From Paramesorhizobium leguminum (GTDB lineage Bacteria > Pseudomonadota > Alphaproteobacteria > Rhizobiales > Rhizobiaceae): a stretch of DNA of 64,000 bases. The notes beneath the pieces are model-generated. The model worked only from the letters and a program-made list of their open reading frames with translations, was not told the origin of the DNA and ran no database searches. The DNA lies in contig NZ_QJTF01000003.1 in NCBI RefSeq assembly GCF_003217235.1, positions 62,001-126,000 of the forward strand, written 5' to 3'. Below, piece by piece: positions 51,473 through 58,029 of the stretch. How positions within the stretch are numbered: position 1 is the first letter of the stretch; each line of letters begins with the position of its first letter. Made by a program: the position numbers and the translations under genes.

Positions 51473-52068
51473 TGCGCGACCTCCCGAAGCATCCGCCGGA
51501 TGGTGCCTTCCGAGCAGCGGAGCCGCCTGGAGATTTCGGCAGTCGTCCAACCGAATCCGTGCATGCGGATGACCATGTCCCGGTCATACGCCGGACGCTC
51601 CGCTCCACATATCTTGAAGCCCATCTTCTGAAGTGCATTAATCACCGTCGTATGATCCCGTTTGAACCACTTGGCGATTTCCGGAACCGACATGAGCGGC
51701 TTGGCTGTCCGCACCGCCGCCATGGCTTCGAACCGTGCGGCGACCAGCTTTTTCACCCGCGACTGCTCGATGATATCGTCATAGGTAAAGCCGTGCCGGT
51801 GAGCCACACGGGCGATGATGGCAGGCACGGTGTCGACCGGCGCCGCAGCGCCCCACCGCGCCTTGGTGCGCGCTACCGCCTCGCTCTGCGCTTCTTCGCG
51901 TGATTGCTTGGCGGTTGGTTCGATCGGTTTGATCTCAATGGTCTTCGGAAGCAGTTTGATGGCTTGCGCTTCACGGCGTTCACGATCGCGCCGCTGTTGT
52001 TCGCGAACAGCCTGCTGGTATCGGGGGTTTTGTTCTGTGTGGCGATATGAAGAGGCAATGATCATCAA
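51469..52068 (-). CDS. DnaA domain IV-like DNA-binding protein with second HTH
   Basis: 199 residues, no AAA+ domain. After a charged N-terminus, residues about 78-150 read like DnaA domain IV: IIARVAHRHGFTYDDIIEQS ... SVPEIAKWFKRDHTTVINAL, with the DHTTV box-binding signature. A second HTH follows (WTTAEISRRLRCSEGTIRRM). It could mark the phage origin or repress DnaA-box promoters. ATGA overlaps on both sides. Confidence 0.75.
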   Translation of the reverse strand: MMIIASSYRHTEQNPRYQQAVREQQRRDRERREAQAIKLLPKTIEIKPIEPTAKQSREEAQSEAVARTKARWGAAAPVDTVPAIIARVAHRHGFTYDDIIEQSRVKKLVAARFEAMAAVRTAKPLMSVPEIAKWFKRDHTTVINALQKMGFKICGAERPAYDRDMVIRMHGFGWTTAEISRRLRCSEGTIRRMLREVAQ

Positions 52069-52655
52069 TCGTCCTCCCCGTCAGGGAAGTCTGGATCTTC
52101 ACCGAATGGAACCGACTGGATCAAGTCGTCCCTGGTGTCCGCGTCATCCTGCTTCTGCTTGATACCGGCGAATAGTGCGCCCTGCCCTTCATGCCAGCCG
52201 CGGGCATATTCCTGCCCTTCCGGCGAGGCTTCATTGTAGGGATTGGTAAGCGTGTCGCCGCGAAGGCCCGCCTCCTCGCCTTCGCCGTAGGCTCGTTCTG
52301 CCGCGGGCGCCCGGTCGATGAAGATGTCCAGTTGGGTGTTGACCGGGACGCCAGCGAACCGCATCGCCTGTAGGTCGGCATCGCGCCGCGCCTTGAGTTC
52401 GGGAATGCCTTCCGGCGTCTGGGCCTTCTCGTAGGCTTTGATCTGATCGAGACCATATTTCCCAAGATCGGCTTTGATCGCCTTGCCGACCTGCTTCACC
52501 TTGGCATCGGCGGCTTTCTTGGCCTCCATCGCCTCGATCCAATCCTTGCGATTGATGAAGAATAGAACCTTTCGGTCCTTCTCGCTTATACCGACGGCTC
52601 CGCTGTTATGCCCTTCACCGGCGGGAGCTTCCGTCTTATTTACTGCCTTAGCCAT
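52065..52655 (-). CDS. Early phage protein with Rmf-like C-terminal motif
   Basis: 196 residues. Helical N-terminus (AKKAADAKVKQVGKAIKADL). The C-terminal part AYGEGEEAGLRGD ... EYARGWHEGQ follows the two-Gly/Trp pattern of ribosome-modulation-factor-like proteins. Acidic tail. Role unknown; Rmf-like small proteins are known on other mobile elements (for example CrpP). Confidence 0.55.
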   Translation of the reverse strand: MAKAVNKTEAPAGEGHNSGAVGISEKDRKVLFFINRKDWIEAMEAKKAADAKVKQVGKAIKADLGKYGLDQIKAYEKAQTPEGIPELKARRDADLQAMRFAGVPVNTQLDIFIDRAPAAERAYGEGEEAGLRGDTLTNPYNEASPEGQEYARGWHEGQGALFAGIKQKQDDADTRDDLIQSVPFGEDPDFPDGEDD

Positions 52656-52687
52656 TTCGATTTTTCCTTTTCCGTTGCCTATGGCGC

Positions 52688-53035
52688 TCAGCCGCGAGCA
52701 GCCATAGTTCCTTCGCCAGACGGCGAAGGGCGTTGATCAACCTCATGCGATTCCTCGTATGCGAGCCGCTTCGCCTCGACGGTATCGGCGGCATTTTCTA
52801 TCCATGCGCAAAGATGGCCGTAGGTGTTGCGCAGGCAGCGATAGACATCCCCATTGGGGTGTTTCATCGTCTGCCAGTTCTTCCACAGCCGCTCTGCTTG
52901 TGCCGGTGATACGCCAGCCTTCTTCGCTGCCCTGTCACGCGCGGCGGTGAGGGTGTCGCCCCAGCCGCGCCATTCTTTCGTTGTCGCGGCGTTCAAAATC
53001 TCAAACGCCTCTTTCGCTGCGATACTCGTACTCAT
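52688..53035 (-). CDS. Hypothetical early phage protein (115 aa)
   Basis: Start ATG 53035, whose A overlaps the stop of the upstream gene (TAATG). Helical and basic (TAARDRAAKKAGVSPAQAER ... NWQTMKHPNGDVYRCLRNTYG). A frame extending to 53086 would run over the palindrome at 53056-53069. Possibly DNA-binding; not recognised. Confidence 0.55.
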   Translation of the reverse strand: MSTSIAAKEAFEILNAATTKEWRGWGDTLTAARDRAAKKAGVSPAQAERLWKNWQTMKHPNGDVYRCLRNTYGHLCAWIENAADTVEAKRLAYEESHEVDQRPSPSGEGTMAARG

Positions 53036-54201
53036 TACGCTAACGCCCTGTTTTGGTACGGATCCGTACTGTCTTGGTGCGGACATGCTCTCTCTCCACG
53101 GCTATTGTCGGGGCCGTGGATGGGGCGAACACGAGCCCCGTGAGAGAGGGAAAGGTTTGAAGATGAAAGCCCCGACGAAACGCATGGAATCTGTATCGCC
53201 GGAGCAACTGGAGCTTCTTCCGCTGACATTGGAATTCGCTTCGCGGCAGCGGAAGTTGGTTGGCCGATCCGAAGGCGCGTGGGGGCGCCGGAGGCCCGAC
53301 AATCAGAATGATCCATTCGAAACGGCGCGGGGCTATGTGCCGCCGCACGGCTCGAAATGGTGAAAAAGGTGACGGCTCGCCTCGATTTGCATCCGGTGAC
53401 GTATATCCCGCTTACGCGGAACCGACCGACGATAGGCGTAAGCCCATCGCTTTTTGCGCGCCCGGATCGAGGCTTGGTATGCTGCGTTGGCCGTCTGCAA
53501 CGCCTAGGATTGCGGGTCGGTGTGTATGTGAAGGGGGTGCCCGATGCGCGGGAGGTCGCATCGGGCTTTCCTACCGCATAGGCGGGGGGCTTGGGGCACG
53601 GTAGGAATGGGGAACATTCGGAAGCAACCTTTGCTTCCCAAGACGGGAGTTCAGAGAATTGCTCAGGCGCATTGAGATAGCGGGTTACGATTTGCAACTC
53701 TTCATCAGTAGGCTGCATAGGGATGCGCTTATATCCACCCCAATTATTCATGATCTGGTGGACCTTTTCAGGAGCGCTCCAATTGGCGAGGCCGAGCCTC
53801 TTCATCCTCTTCTGGGTCCAATGAATTTTCATAAGGTAGCGATGCCGCTCTCGCATTATTGGATTGATCTTGCGTGCGACGTTGCGGATGTGCCCATTGC
53901 GCCTCGTGAGATCGAAAGCTTCTGTGAGGGGCGCACCCGCCCGCAATTTTTCAATTCCGCTGAGAAGTTCTGCAGAAGCTTCAAACCATTCACGGTGGGT
54001 ATGCTGAGGTGCGAAAATAGAATGGAGATTTTGCTCCAATTCATAATTACCATTGACTTGGGCGATCACCTCAAGCGGGAAGGGCGACCAAGACATCAGC
54101 ACCCTCAAGCGCTCATGCGGTATCTCGGAAAATCCAATCTTGATTGGTCCGCTCATTCCCACCGGGCGAATGAAATAAACGTATTTCGCATCGCCACTCA
54201 T
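53035..54201 (-). CDS. GIY-YIG (T5orf172-like) protein, C-terminal half doubtful
   Basis: 388 residues. Residues 1-90 fit the GIY-YIG/T5orf172 (Mug113) pattern: YVYFIRPVGMSGPIKIGFSE ... ERLRVLMSWSP ... LHSIFAPQHTHREWF. Up to about residue 210 it looks like normal protein. The last 180 residues are Arg/Pro/Ser/Ala-rich and antisense to plus-strand signals (a small gene and a hairpin at 53163-53569). The real product may be shorter through a frameshift, or the tail may be non-functional. ATGA overlap with 54198-54476. Confidence 0.6.
   Translation of the reverse strand: MSGDAKYVYFIRPVGMSGPIKIGFSEIPHERLRVLMSWSPFPLEVIAQVNGNYELEQNLHSIFAPQHTHREWFEASAELLSGIEKLRAGAPLTEAFDLTRRNGHIRNVARKINPIMRERHRYLMKIHWTQKRMKRLGLANWSAPEKVHQIMNNWGGYKRIPMQPTDEELQIVTRYLNAPEQFSELPSWEAKVASECSPFLPCPKPPAYAVGKPDATSRASGTPFTYTPTRNPRRCRRPTQHTKPRSGRAKSDGLTPIVGRFRVSGIYVTGCKSRRAVTFFTISSRAAAHSPAPFRMDHSDCRASGAPTRLRIGQPTSAAAKRIPMSAEEAPVAPAIQIPCVSSGLSSSNLSLSHGARVRPIHGPDNSRGERACPHQDSTDPYQNRALA
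53056..53069. repeat. 14-bp perfect palindrome
   Basis: GTACGGATCCGTAC, just upstream of a plus-strand small gene and of the 115-aa minus gene start. A possible operator for an unidentified dimeric regulator. Confidence 0.5.
53163..53363 (+). CDS. Small plus-strand protein opposite the early operon
   Basis: 66 residues from ATG 53163, preceded by AGGGAAAGG. MKAPTKRMESVSPEQLELLP followed by a basic, polar part. Protein-like composition, antisense to the doubtful C-terminal half of 53035-54201. A hairpin terminator 175 bases downstream would end its transcript. Confidence 0.45.
   Translation: MKAPTKRMESVSPEQLELLPLTLEFASRQRKLVGRSEGAWGRRRPDNQNDPFETARGYVPPHGSKW
53539..53569 (+). terminator. Hairpin, probable terminator of the plus-strand small unit
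   Basis: GCCCGATGCG (53539-53548) and CGCATCGGGC (53557-53566), a perfect 10-bp stem with 8-base loop, followed by TTTCC on plus. The T-run is short. Confidence 0.55.
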
Positions 54202-54476
54202 ACCGCACCTCGGTCAGCGTCAAATATCCGGTCAAAGCGCTCCACCGTTGCCGGTCGGAGAACCGTTTCCGGCCATTCCACTCCTTCGGGCCAATTTGCA
54301 TCAAACCAGCGCAGAGCCGCATTAAACCGCGACAATGTGAGATCGGAGCCGAACCTGATTGCGGTCAGCTTTTTACTGTCGTCAAATACCCGGCTGGACA
54401 CGGTTTTATCTTCAATGCCTAGGGCGGTCTTGTATGCGTCAGCGAGAATGAGAATATGGGTGGCGTTCATCATCAT
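54198..54476 (-). CDS. First gene of the leftward early operon
   Basis: 92 residues. Begins with three in-frame ATGs (54476, 54473, 54470). The first lies only 6 bases after the -10 box of the leftward promoter and has no ribosome site, so the mRNA is probably leaderless. Helical/polar sequence (THILILADAYKTALG ... NAALRWFDANWPEG), not recognised. ATGA overlap with the GIY-YIG gene. The position suggests an early regulator or an antirepressor-type role, without direct evidence. Confidence 0.65.
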   Translation of the reverse strand: MMMNATHILILADAYKTALGIEDKTVSSRVFDDSKKLTAIRFGSDLTLSRFNAALRWFDANWPEGVEWPETVLRPATVERFDRIFDADRGAV

Positions 54477-54482
54477 GACGCC

Positions 54483-54512
54483 ATTATGCGGTAGTTTTAC
54501 CGCCTATGTCAA
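54483..54512 (-). promoter_or_regulatory. Leftward early promoter (PL-like)
   Basis: Minus strand TTGACA (plus 54507-54512), 18 bases, CATAAT (plus 54483-54488). The spacer is almost filled by operator O1, and O2 abuts the -35 box. Confidence 0.8.
54488..54503. promoter_or_regulatory. Repressor operator O1
   Basis: GCGGTA-GTTT-TACCGC, a perfect inverted repeat lying between the -35 and -10 boxes of the leftward promoter. Confidence 0.8.
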
Positions 54513-54527
54513 CGGTTTTATTACCGC
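54512..54527. promoter_or_regulatory. Repressor operator O2
   Basis: ACGGTT-TTAT-TACCGC; right half perfect, left half 4 of 6. Centre lies about 43 bases before the predicted start of the repressor transcript. Confidence 0.7.
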
Positions 54528-54545
54528 TTTCGTGAAATGCGGCCA

Positions 54546-54561
54546 ACGGTCATTTTACCGC
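54546..54561. promoter_or_regulatory. Repressor operator O3
   Basis: ACGGTC-ATTT-TACCGC, one base before the repressor ATG and overlapping its presumed -10 box (CATTTT, 54551-54556). Confidence 0.7.
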
Positions 54562-54562
54562 C

Positions 54563-55360
54563 ATGCTGAATGACGTCATTGAACGCATTGATATCCGTTT
54601 AAAAGCGCTTGGGCTGTCCGCTCAAGCCGCTTCGATAAAGGCCGGCCTAAGCAAAGACGCAATCCGGAACATGCAGCGAGCCGTACAGCAAAAGGGGCGA
54701 TCTGGCGTATCTACTCGCACGATCACAGCGCTTGCCCCAGTTCTCGAAACCTCCGTCGCGTGGCTTCTAGAGGGCATTGGTGATCCCGGTGACACGGCTA
54801 GCAAGCCGTCAATCATTTCAAGCTTTGATCCAGACGCCGCTCATGACCATGAAGAACTAGGCATGTCTTATGGCCTACACACCGGATTTCATGGCGCGCC
54901 AGAAGGCACATCGCCGCAAATAGACATCACCGGCGGAATGGGCGCAGGCGGCTTGTCAATCGTGAAGGAAGGTGTGCCAGGCAAGAATGGAATGACATTC
55001 TCCGCCGATGCGGTATCGGACTATTGGCGCCTTCCCCCGGCGATCTACTCTGCGCTCGGGCTAAATCCAAAGGATGCGGCCTTCGTGCCCGTCCAGGGCG
55101 ATTCCATGTACCCTACCCTCCAAGAGGGCGATGTCGTCGTAATCGATACCCGCCATCGATGGCCGTCACCTGACGGGGTTTACGCCATTCTCGATGAGAT
55201 CGGCGGCCTAGTCATGAAGCGGCTCGAGGTGGTTGACGAGGATGGCGAAAACAAAATTCATATCATCTCAGATAATCCCAGGCACCCGGTGAAGGTGAAG
55301 AAGCCGGATGACCTGTTTGTCGTGGGGCGAGTATTGAGACGGTTCGGTATTATAAAATAG
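54563..55360 (+). CDS. CI/LexA-type phage repressor (HTH + S24 peptidase)
   Basis: 265 residues. N-terminal HTH (about 12-45: GLSAQAASIKAGLSKDAIRN) and a linker. The C-terminal S24 domain has VQGDSMYPT (Ser181), Lys219 (in VMKRL), SDNP (236-239) and a possible Ala128-Gly129 cleavage site in GGMGAGG. It binds operators upstream and at 57.9 kb and maintains lysogeny; RecA-dependent self-cleavage should trigger induction. No ribosome site precedes the ATG, which lies 6 bases after CATTTT, so a leaderless mRNA is likely, as for lambda cI. Confidence 0.92.
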   Translation: MLNDVIERIDIRLKALGLSAQAASIKAGLSKDAIRNMQRAVQQKGRSGVSTRTITALAPVLETSVAWLLEGIGDPGDTASKPSIISSFDPDAAHDHEELGMSYGLHTGFHGAPEGTSPQIDITGGMGAGGLSIVKEGVPGKNGMTFSADAVSDYWRLPPAIYSALGLNPKDAAFVPVQGDSMYPTLQEGDVVVIDTRHRWPSPDGVYAILDEIGGLVMKRLEVVDEDGENKIHIISDNPRHPVKVKKPDDLFVVGRVLRRFGIIK

Positions 55361-55370
55361 GGGATGGGGA

Positions 55371-55685
55371 ATGATAGACGAGAGCTTGCCACCGTTGCCA
55401 GTGCAGAAAGACGCAACGAATTGGCGAAAAGCCAAACTTGAAGGGCGGAAAATCACGCTCACGGTTGCTGAGGTGGATACCCTCACAAGCAGCATATCCA
55501 CGATGCAGCAAGCATTTTTGCAGCTTTTTGCAGCCGTTACCGGGGCAGGCGGGGATGGTGAAGACAAGCGAAAAGCCTTTGCCAAAGAATCTTTCGCATC
55601 CATGCACCAATCCAACGCCATCATGATCGAATTTCTCAATTCCATGATCGACCGCGCCGACAAGGACGAACTCGATGGCAAATGA
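55371..55685 (+). CDS. Repressor-operon protein, helical (104 aa)
   Basis: Starts 10 bases after the repressor with GGGGATGGGG upstream. Largely helical (VAEVDTLTSSISTMQQAFLQ ... MHQSNAIMIEFLNSM). Overlaps the next gene by 11 bases. Co-transcribed with the repressor and therefore expressed in lysogens; an immunity or exclusion role is inferred only. Confidence 0.6.
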   Translation: MIDESLPPLPVQKDATNWRKAKLEGRKITLTVAEVDTLTSSISTMQQAFLQLFAAVTGAGGDGEDKRKAFAKESFASMHQSNAIMIEFLNSMIDRADKDELDGK

Positions 55686-56085
55686 AGCCGTGCGCCTAGT
55701 GGTCAACAATGACGGCATTTCGGCAAGCGTCTCCACGCAACAGCTTGCTCAGTCCTTGAATTTTGGCGGCGGCGGTGGCACATTTGATGGTATGGAAGCT
55801 CGTGTTACCGCTCTTGAAGTGCTGGCAAAGCAAACGAACGAGAAACTCGATAAGATCATCGACAAGATGAGTAAGGTCGAGGTTGATGTTGCGCGCCTTG
55901 ACGGGAAGGTAACATCCCTACCCAGCGCGGAAGCGTTCGGACACCTACGCGGTCGCGTAGACAGCCTTCCAACAATTCCGAAAATAGCTGCCGTTTTCGG
56001 CATAATCGGCGTTTTGATATCCATAGCCAGTAACTGGGATAAGCTTTATAGCCTTATCCATACCGCCCCTCTTGTCCCAGGTTAA
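55675..56085 (+). CDS. Coiled-coil membrane-anchored protein (136 aa)
   Basis: A Gly-rich N-terminal part, a coiled coil (ARVTALEVLAKQTNEKLDKI ... VEVDVARLDGKV) and one C-terminal membrane helix (IAAVFGIIGVLISIASNW). Third gene of the repressor operon. The tail-anchored shape and lysogenic expression resemble superinfection-exclusion proteins, but no homology is claimed. Confidence 0.6.
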   Translation: MANEAVRLVVNNDGISASVSTQQLAQSLNFGGGGGTFDGMEARVTALEVLAKQTNEKLDKIIDKMSKVEVDVARLDGKVTSLPSAEAFGHLRGRVDSLPTIPKIAAVFGIIGVLISIASNWDKLYSLIHTAPLVPG

Positions 56086-56099
56086 CGCCGCCCAGTCAC

Positions 56100-56459
56100 C
56101 TACGCCGACGCCAACAGCCGGCCATTCCTTACCTTGATATCGGCCACGACGATTCCGAGTACGCGCGCCTCGAATTGCGCAATCGTCATGAAGCGGTCGC
56201 GGTACGCCGGGTTATCTCGGAATAGGCGAATCTGGCGCGTTTCATCCATGGTGCTTTCTGCCCGGTAGAAATCGATGCCGATTCCATTGTCCAGCACATA
56301 GATACCCTCGCCCGCATACTTCGTGACCGGCTTCATCAGCACGTAGTCATGGTCGCCTCTGAGTGTCGGATACATCGCGTCACCAAGCACTGGCACCACG
56401 CGAAATACCGGCGACTGAAGAATATCGACGGGCATAGATGGCGCGAAGAAATCCCTCAT
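56100..56459 (-). CDS. S24-fold protein without HTH, catalytic Ser replaced (copy B)
   Basis: 119 residues, paralogous to 24,657-25,004: both share [FL]FAP at the N-terminus, GD-[AG]-MYP at 26-31, ESTMD/ASTMD, LFRDNP and a C-terminal VLGIVVAD[IV]K[IV]RN. Here Ala28 replaces the catalytic Ser and no Lys occupies the general-base position. No DNA-binding domain. Converges on the repressor operon 14 bases away; with no terminator between them, the repressor transcript should run antisense through it. Confidence 0.75.
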   Translation of the reverse strand: MRDFFAPSMPVDILQSPVFRVVPVLGDAMYPTLRGDHDYVLMKPVTKYAGEGIYVLDNGIGIDFYRAESTMDETRQIRLFRDNPAYRDRFMTIAQFEARVLGIVVADIKVRNGRLLASA

Positions 56460-56544
56460 GACATCACCCGCATTGCAAAATTGAACGCACGAATGCTACT
56501 ATGCCCAAGCATATTAAAACTCCTCACGGATTTTGATTTGTTCA

Positions 56545-56589
56545 GGGCGAAGCGGGTTCTCAAGGCCACTGCTTCGCCCTTTTATTTTT
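56545..56589 (+). terminator. Intrinsic terminator, end of the repressor transcript
   Basis: GGGCGAAGC (56545-56553) and GCTTCGCCC (56571-56579), a perfect 9-bp stem, then TTTTATTTTT. First plus-strand terminator after the repressor operon. Confidence 0.85.
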
Positions 56590-56648
56590 CATAGATTTCT
56601 CAAATAGGCGAACGCCGCCACCTCTCCCCGCCCCCTAATCAGAAAAGC

Positions 56649-56665
56649 TACCTCTAATTGAGGTA
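56649..56665. repeat. Inverted repeat, possible operator
   Basis: TACCTC-TAATT-GAGGTA, perfect 6-bp arms. Downstream of the winged-helix gene and upstream of copy B on the minus strand, so it could control copy B. Confidence 0.5.
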
Positions 56666-56672
56666 TTAACGA

Positions 56673-56712
56673 AACGTTACCCAGCGTTATTCAACGTTAC
56701 CCAGCGTTATTC
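56673..56712. repeat. Two tandem 20-bp repeats
   Basis: Exact tandem copies at 56673-56692 and 56693-56712, each starting AACGTTACCCAG and ending CGTTATTC. Iteron-like; could be regulator or initiator binding sites. The space 56460-56727 holds no gene. Confidence 0.55.
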
Positions 56713-56727
56713 TATGTGTCCAGCGGT

Positions 56728-57102
56728 TTAAGTGTCCATTTTGGACAGTTCGCGGCAAACCAGCCTGACTATCCGCTCAACATCTCGATAGAACTCCCTA
56801 TTTCTTGGGAAGTCATCTTTGAGCGGGCGAAGCATTACGCGTCGACCAACTTTCTCGGCCCGAATTTGCCCCTGCGCCTGGAGCGCACTGAGATGCCGGA
56901 GAACTGACGTTCTTGGGATTTTCACGAGGTCGGCGATGTCGGTAGCGCTGACCGGTTTCCCCTCGTATTCGCCAAGGCGGATAGCCAGTTGAACCAGCGT
57001 TTCTTCCGGCGGTCTTTTTCGCGCGACAAACAGCGCACGGAAATCCAACATCATCCGAATGCAGCGGATTTGCCGGTCTTTTTCATTCGAACTAGGCGCC
57101 AC
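56728..57102 (-). CDS. Winged-helix (MarR/IclR-like) regulator
   Basis: 124 residues. HTH at about 48-85 (KPVSATDIADLVKIPRTSVL, then RHLSALQAQGQI) with a wing (AEKVGRRVMLRP). The stop codon lies inside a palindrome TGTCCA-TTT-TGGACA. Divergent from the RHH gene 57,213. It probably regulates neighbouring promoters; targets unknown. Confidence 0.7.
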   Translation of the reverse strand: MAPSSNEKDRQIRCIRMMLDFRALFVARKRPPEETLVQLAIRLGEYEGKPVSATDIADLVKIPRTSVLRHLSALQAQGQIRAEKVGRRVMLRPLKDDFPRNREFYRDVERIVRLVCRELSKMDT

Positions 57103-57212
57103 TTACCATCAACATTTCCATAGGCGAGGCCCGCTCCATAGCGGTAAAATGGGACCACTTTGCGGAAACTGAGACCATTTCGAGGGATAGGCCTTTCTGC
57201 CATAAGTTCGGC

Positions 57213-57497
57213 ATGCCTAGACTGCGGAATCCAAAACCCAAGCCCAAAGAATTCAGGCTGCGAATGTCGCCGGAACTCGCGGCGATCATCGAAGATGTCC
57301 GGGGTCAAAAAAGCATTAATCAGCAAATTAACGAATGGTTGTGGAATAACGCGCAAGGCGATCATGCCGACCGTCTCGCGAACGCGCTGCGGCCTGTCCT
57401 CGCATCATTAGGTGATGACGAATTGGACGCGTTCGTAGACAATGCGGTTTCCGCCATCGAAATTTTGATAGCTGGCCGGAAACGCCATCGCGAATAA
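57213..57497 (+). CDS. Arc/RHH-like small regulator
   Basis: 94 residues. Basic N-terminus, then EFRLRMSPELAAIIEDVRGQ and SINQQINEWLW, an Arc-like ribbon-helix-helix pattern, followed by an acidic helix. Direct near-repeats GGGACCACTT and GAGACCATTT lie 40-65 bases upstream. Function unknown, probably an Arc/Mnt-type phage regulator. Confidence 0.65.
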   Translation: MPRLRNPKPKPKEFRLRMSPELAAIIEDVRGQKSINQQINEWLWNNAQGDHADRLANALRPVLASLGDDELDAFVDNAVSAIEILIAGRKRHRE

Positions 57498-57903
57498 AAA
57501 CCGAAATCGGCTATTCATTTATGATTTTCAATCTCTAGCTCTAATATTTTAGAGCGTTATCTCCTTCTAACTCTTTGAGATTTTGTTCCTGAAGGTTGTG
57601 AGAGGGAAGGGTTCGAAGCCAAAGACCCCCCTACCCCCAGAAAGACAAAAGTCCTCCCAGAGGTAGGGGGTCGATGGCGTGTCCTGAAGGCCGGAGCCGG
57701 GAATGGGACATATGCCAGAGCGCCTCTCAGCAACCCGCCCTCTGTTTCTGGCAGCACCGTAGGACTTTCGACCCCCGCGCTTGCGGTTTGACCAGCAAGG
57801 GGATTGCACCCTCGTCACCGCTTTAAATTTCAGATGTCCGGGCAGAATTGCGGCACCGGTGCCTTTGGTTTGGCACGGGCTGGATTACTGCGCAATACAA
57901 AAA
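57498..57903 (+). other. Gene-free region with inverted repeats before the rightward promoter
   Basis: No convincing gene. GCTCTAA-TATT-TTAGAGC (57538-57555) is a perfect 7-bp hairpin. GACCCCCCTACC (57624-57635) pairs with GGTAGGGGGTC (57662-57672) with one bulged C. The 5' part is AT-rich unlike its surroundings. A small RNA or an origin-like element is possible; nothing proves either. Confidence 0.35.
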
Positions 57904-57919
57904 GCGGTACAATTACCGT
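57904..57919. promoter_or_regulatory. Repressor operator O4
   Basis: GCGGTA-CAAT-TACCGT, 11 of 12 arm positions matching the O1 consensus. Just upstream of the rightward promoter. Confidence 0.75.
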
Positions 57920-57926
57920 TTTCTTG

Positions 57927-57955
57927 TTGACTAGCGGTAACTCTACCGCTATAAC
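57927..57955 (+). promoter_or_regulatory. Rightward early promoter (PR-like)
   Basis: TTGACT (57927-57932), 17 bases, TATAAC (57950-57955); operator O5 fills the spacer. The first gene starts 75 bases further on. Confidence 0.85.
57934..57949. promoter_or_regulatory. Repressor operator O5
   Basis: GCGGTA-ACTC-TACCGC, a perfect match lying between -35 and -10, the same geometry as O1 at the leftward promoter. Centre 30 bp from O4. Confidence 0.85.
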
Positions 57956-58029
57956 GCCTTCCATACCAACGCGGCACGAAGAAGCTCACGCCGATCTGCC
58001 GGGGCCAACAGACGGATGGAGAGAGAGAG

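Noticed and set aside
53357-53581. Plus-strand 74-codon frame after the 66-aa gene
   Set aside because: Its 3' end runs through the hairpin at 53,539-53,566 and no ribosome site is seen; composition is unconvincing.
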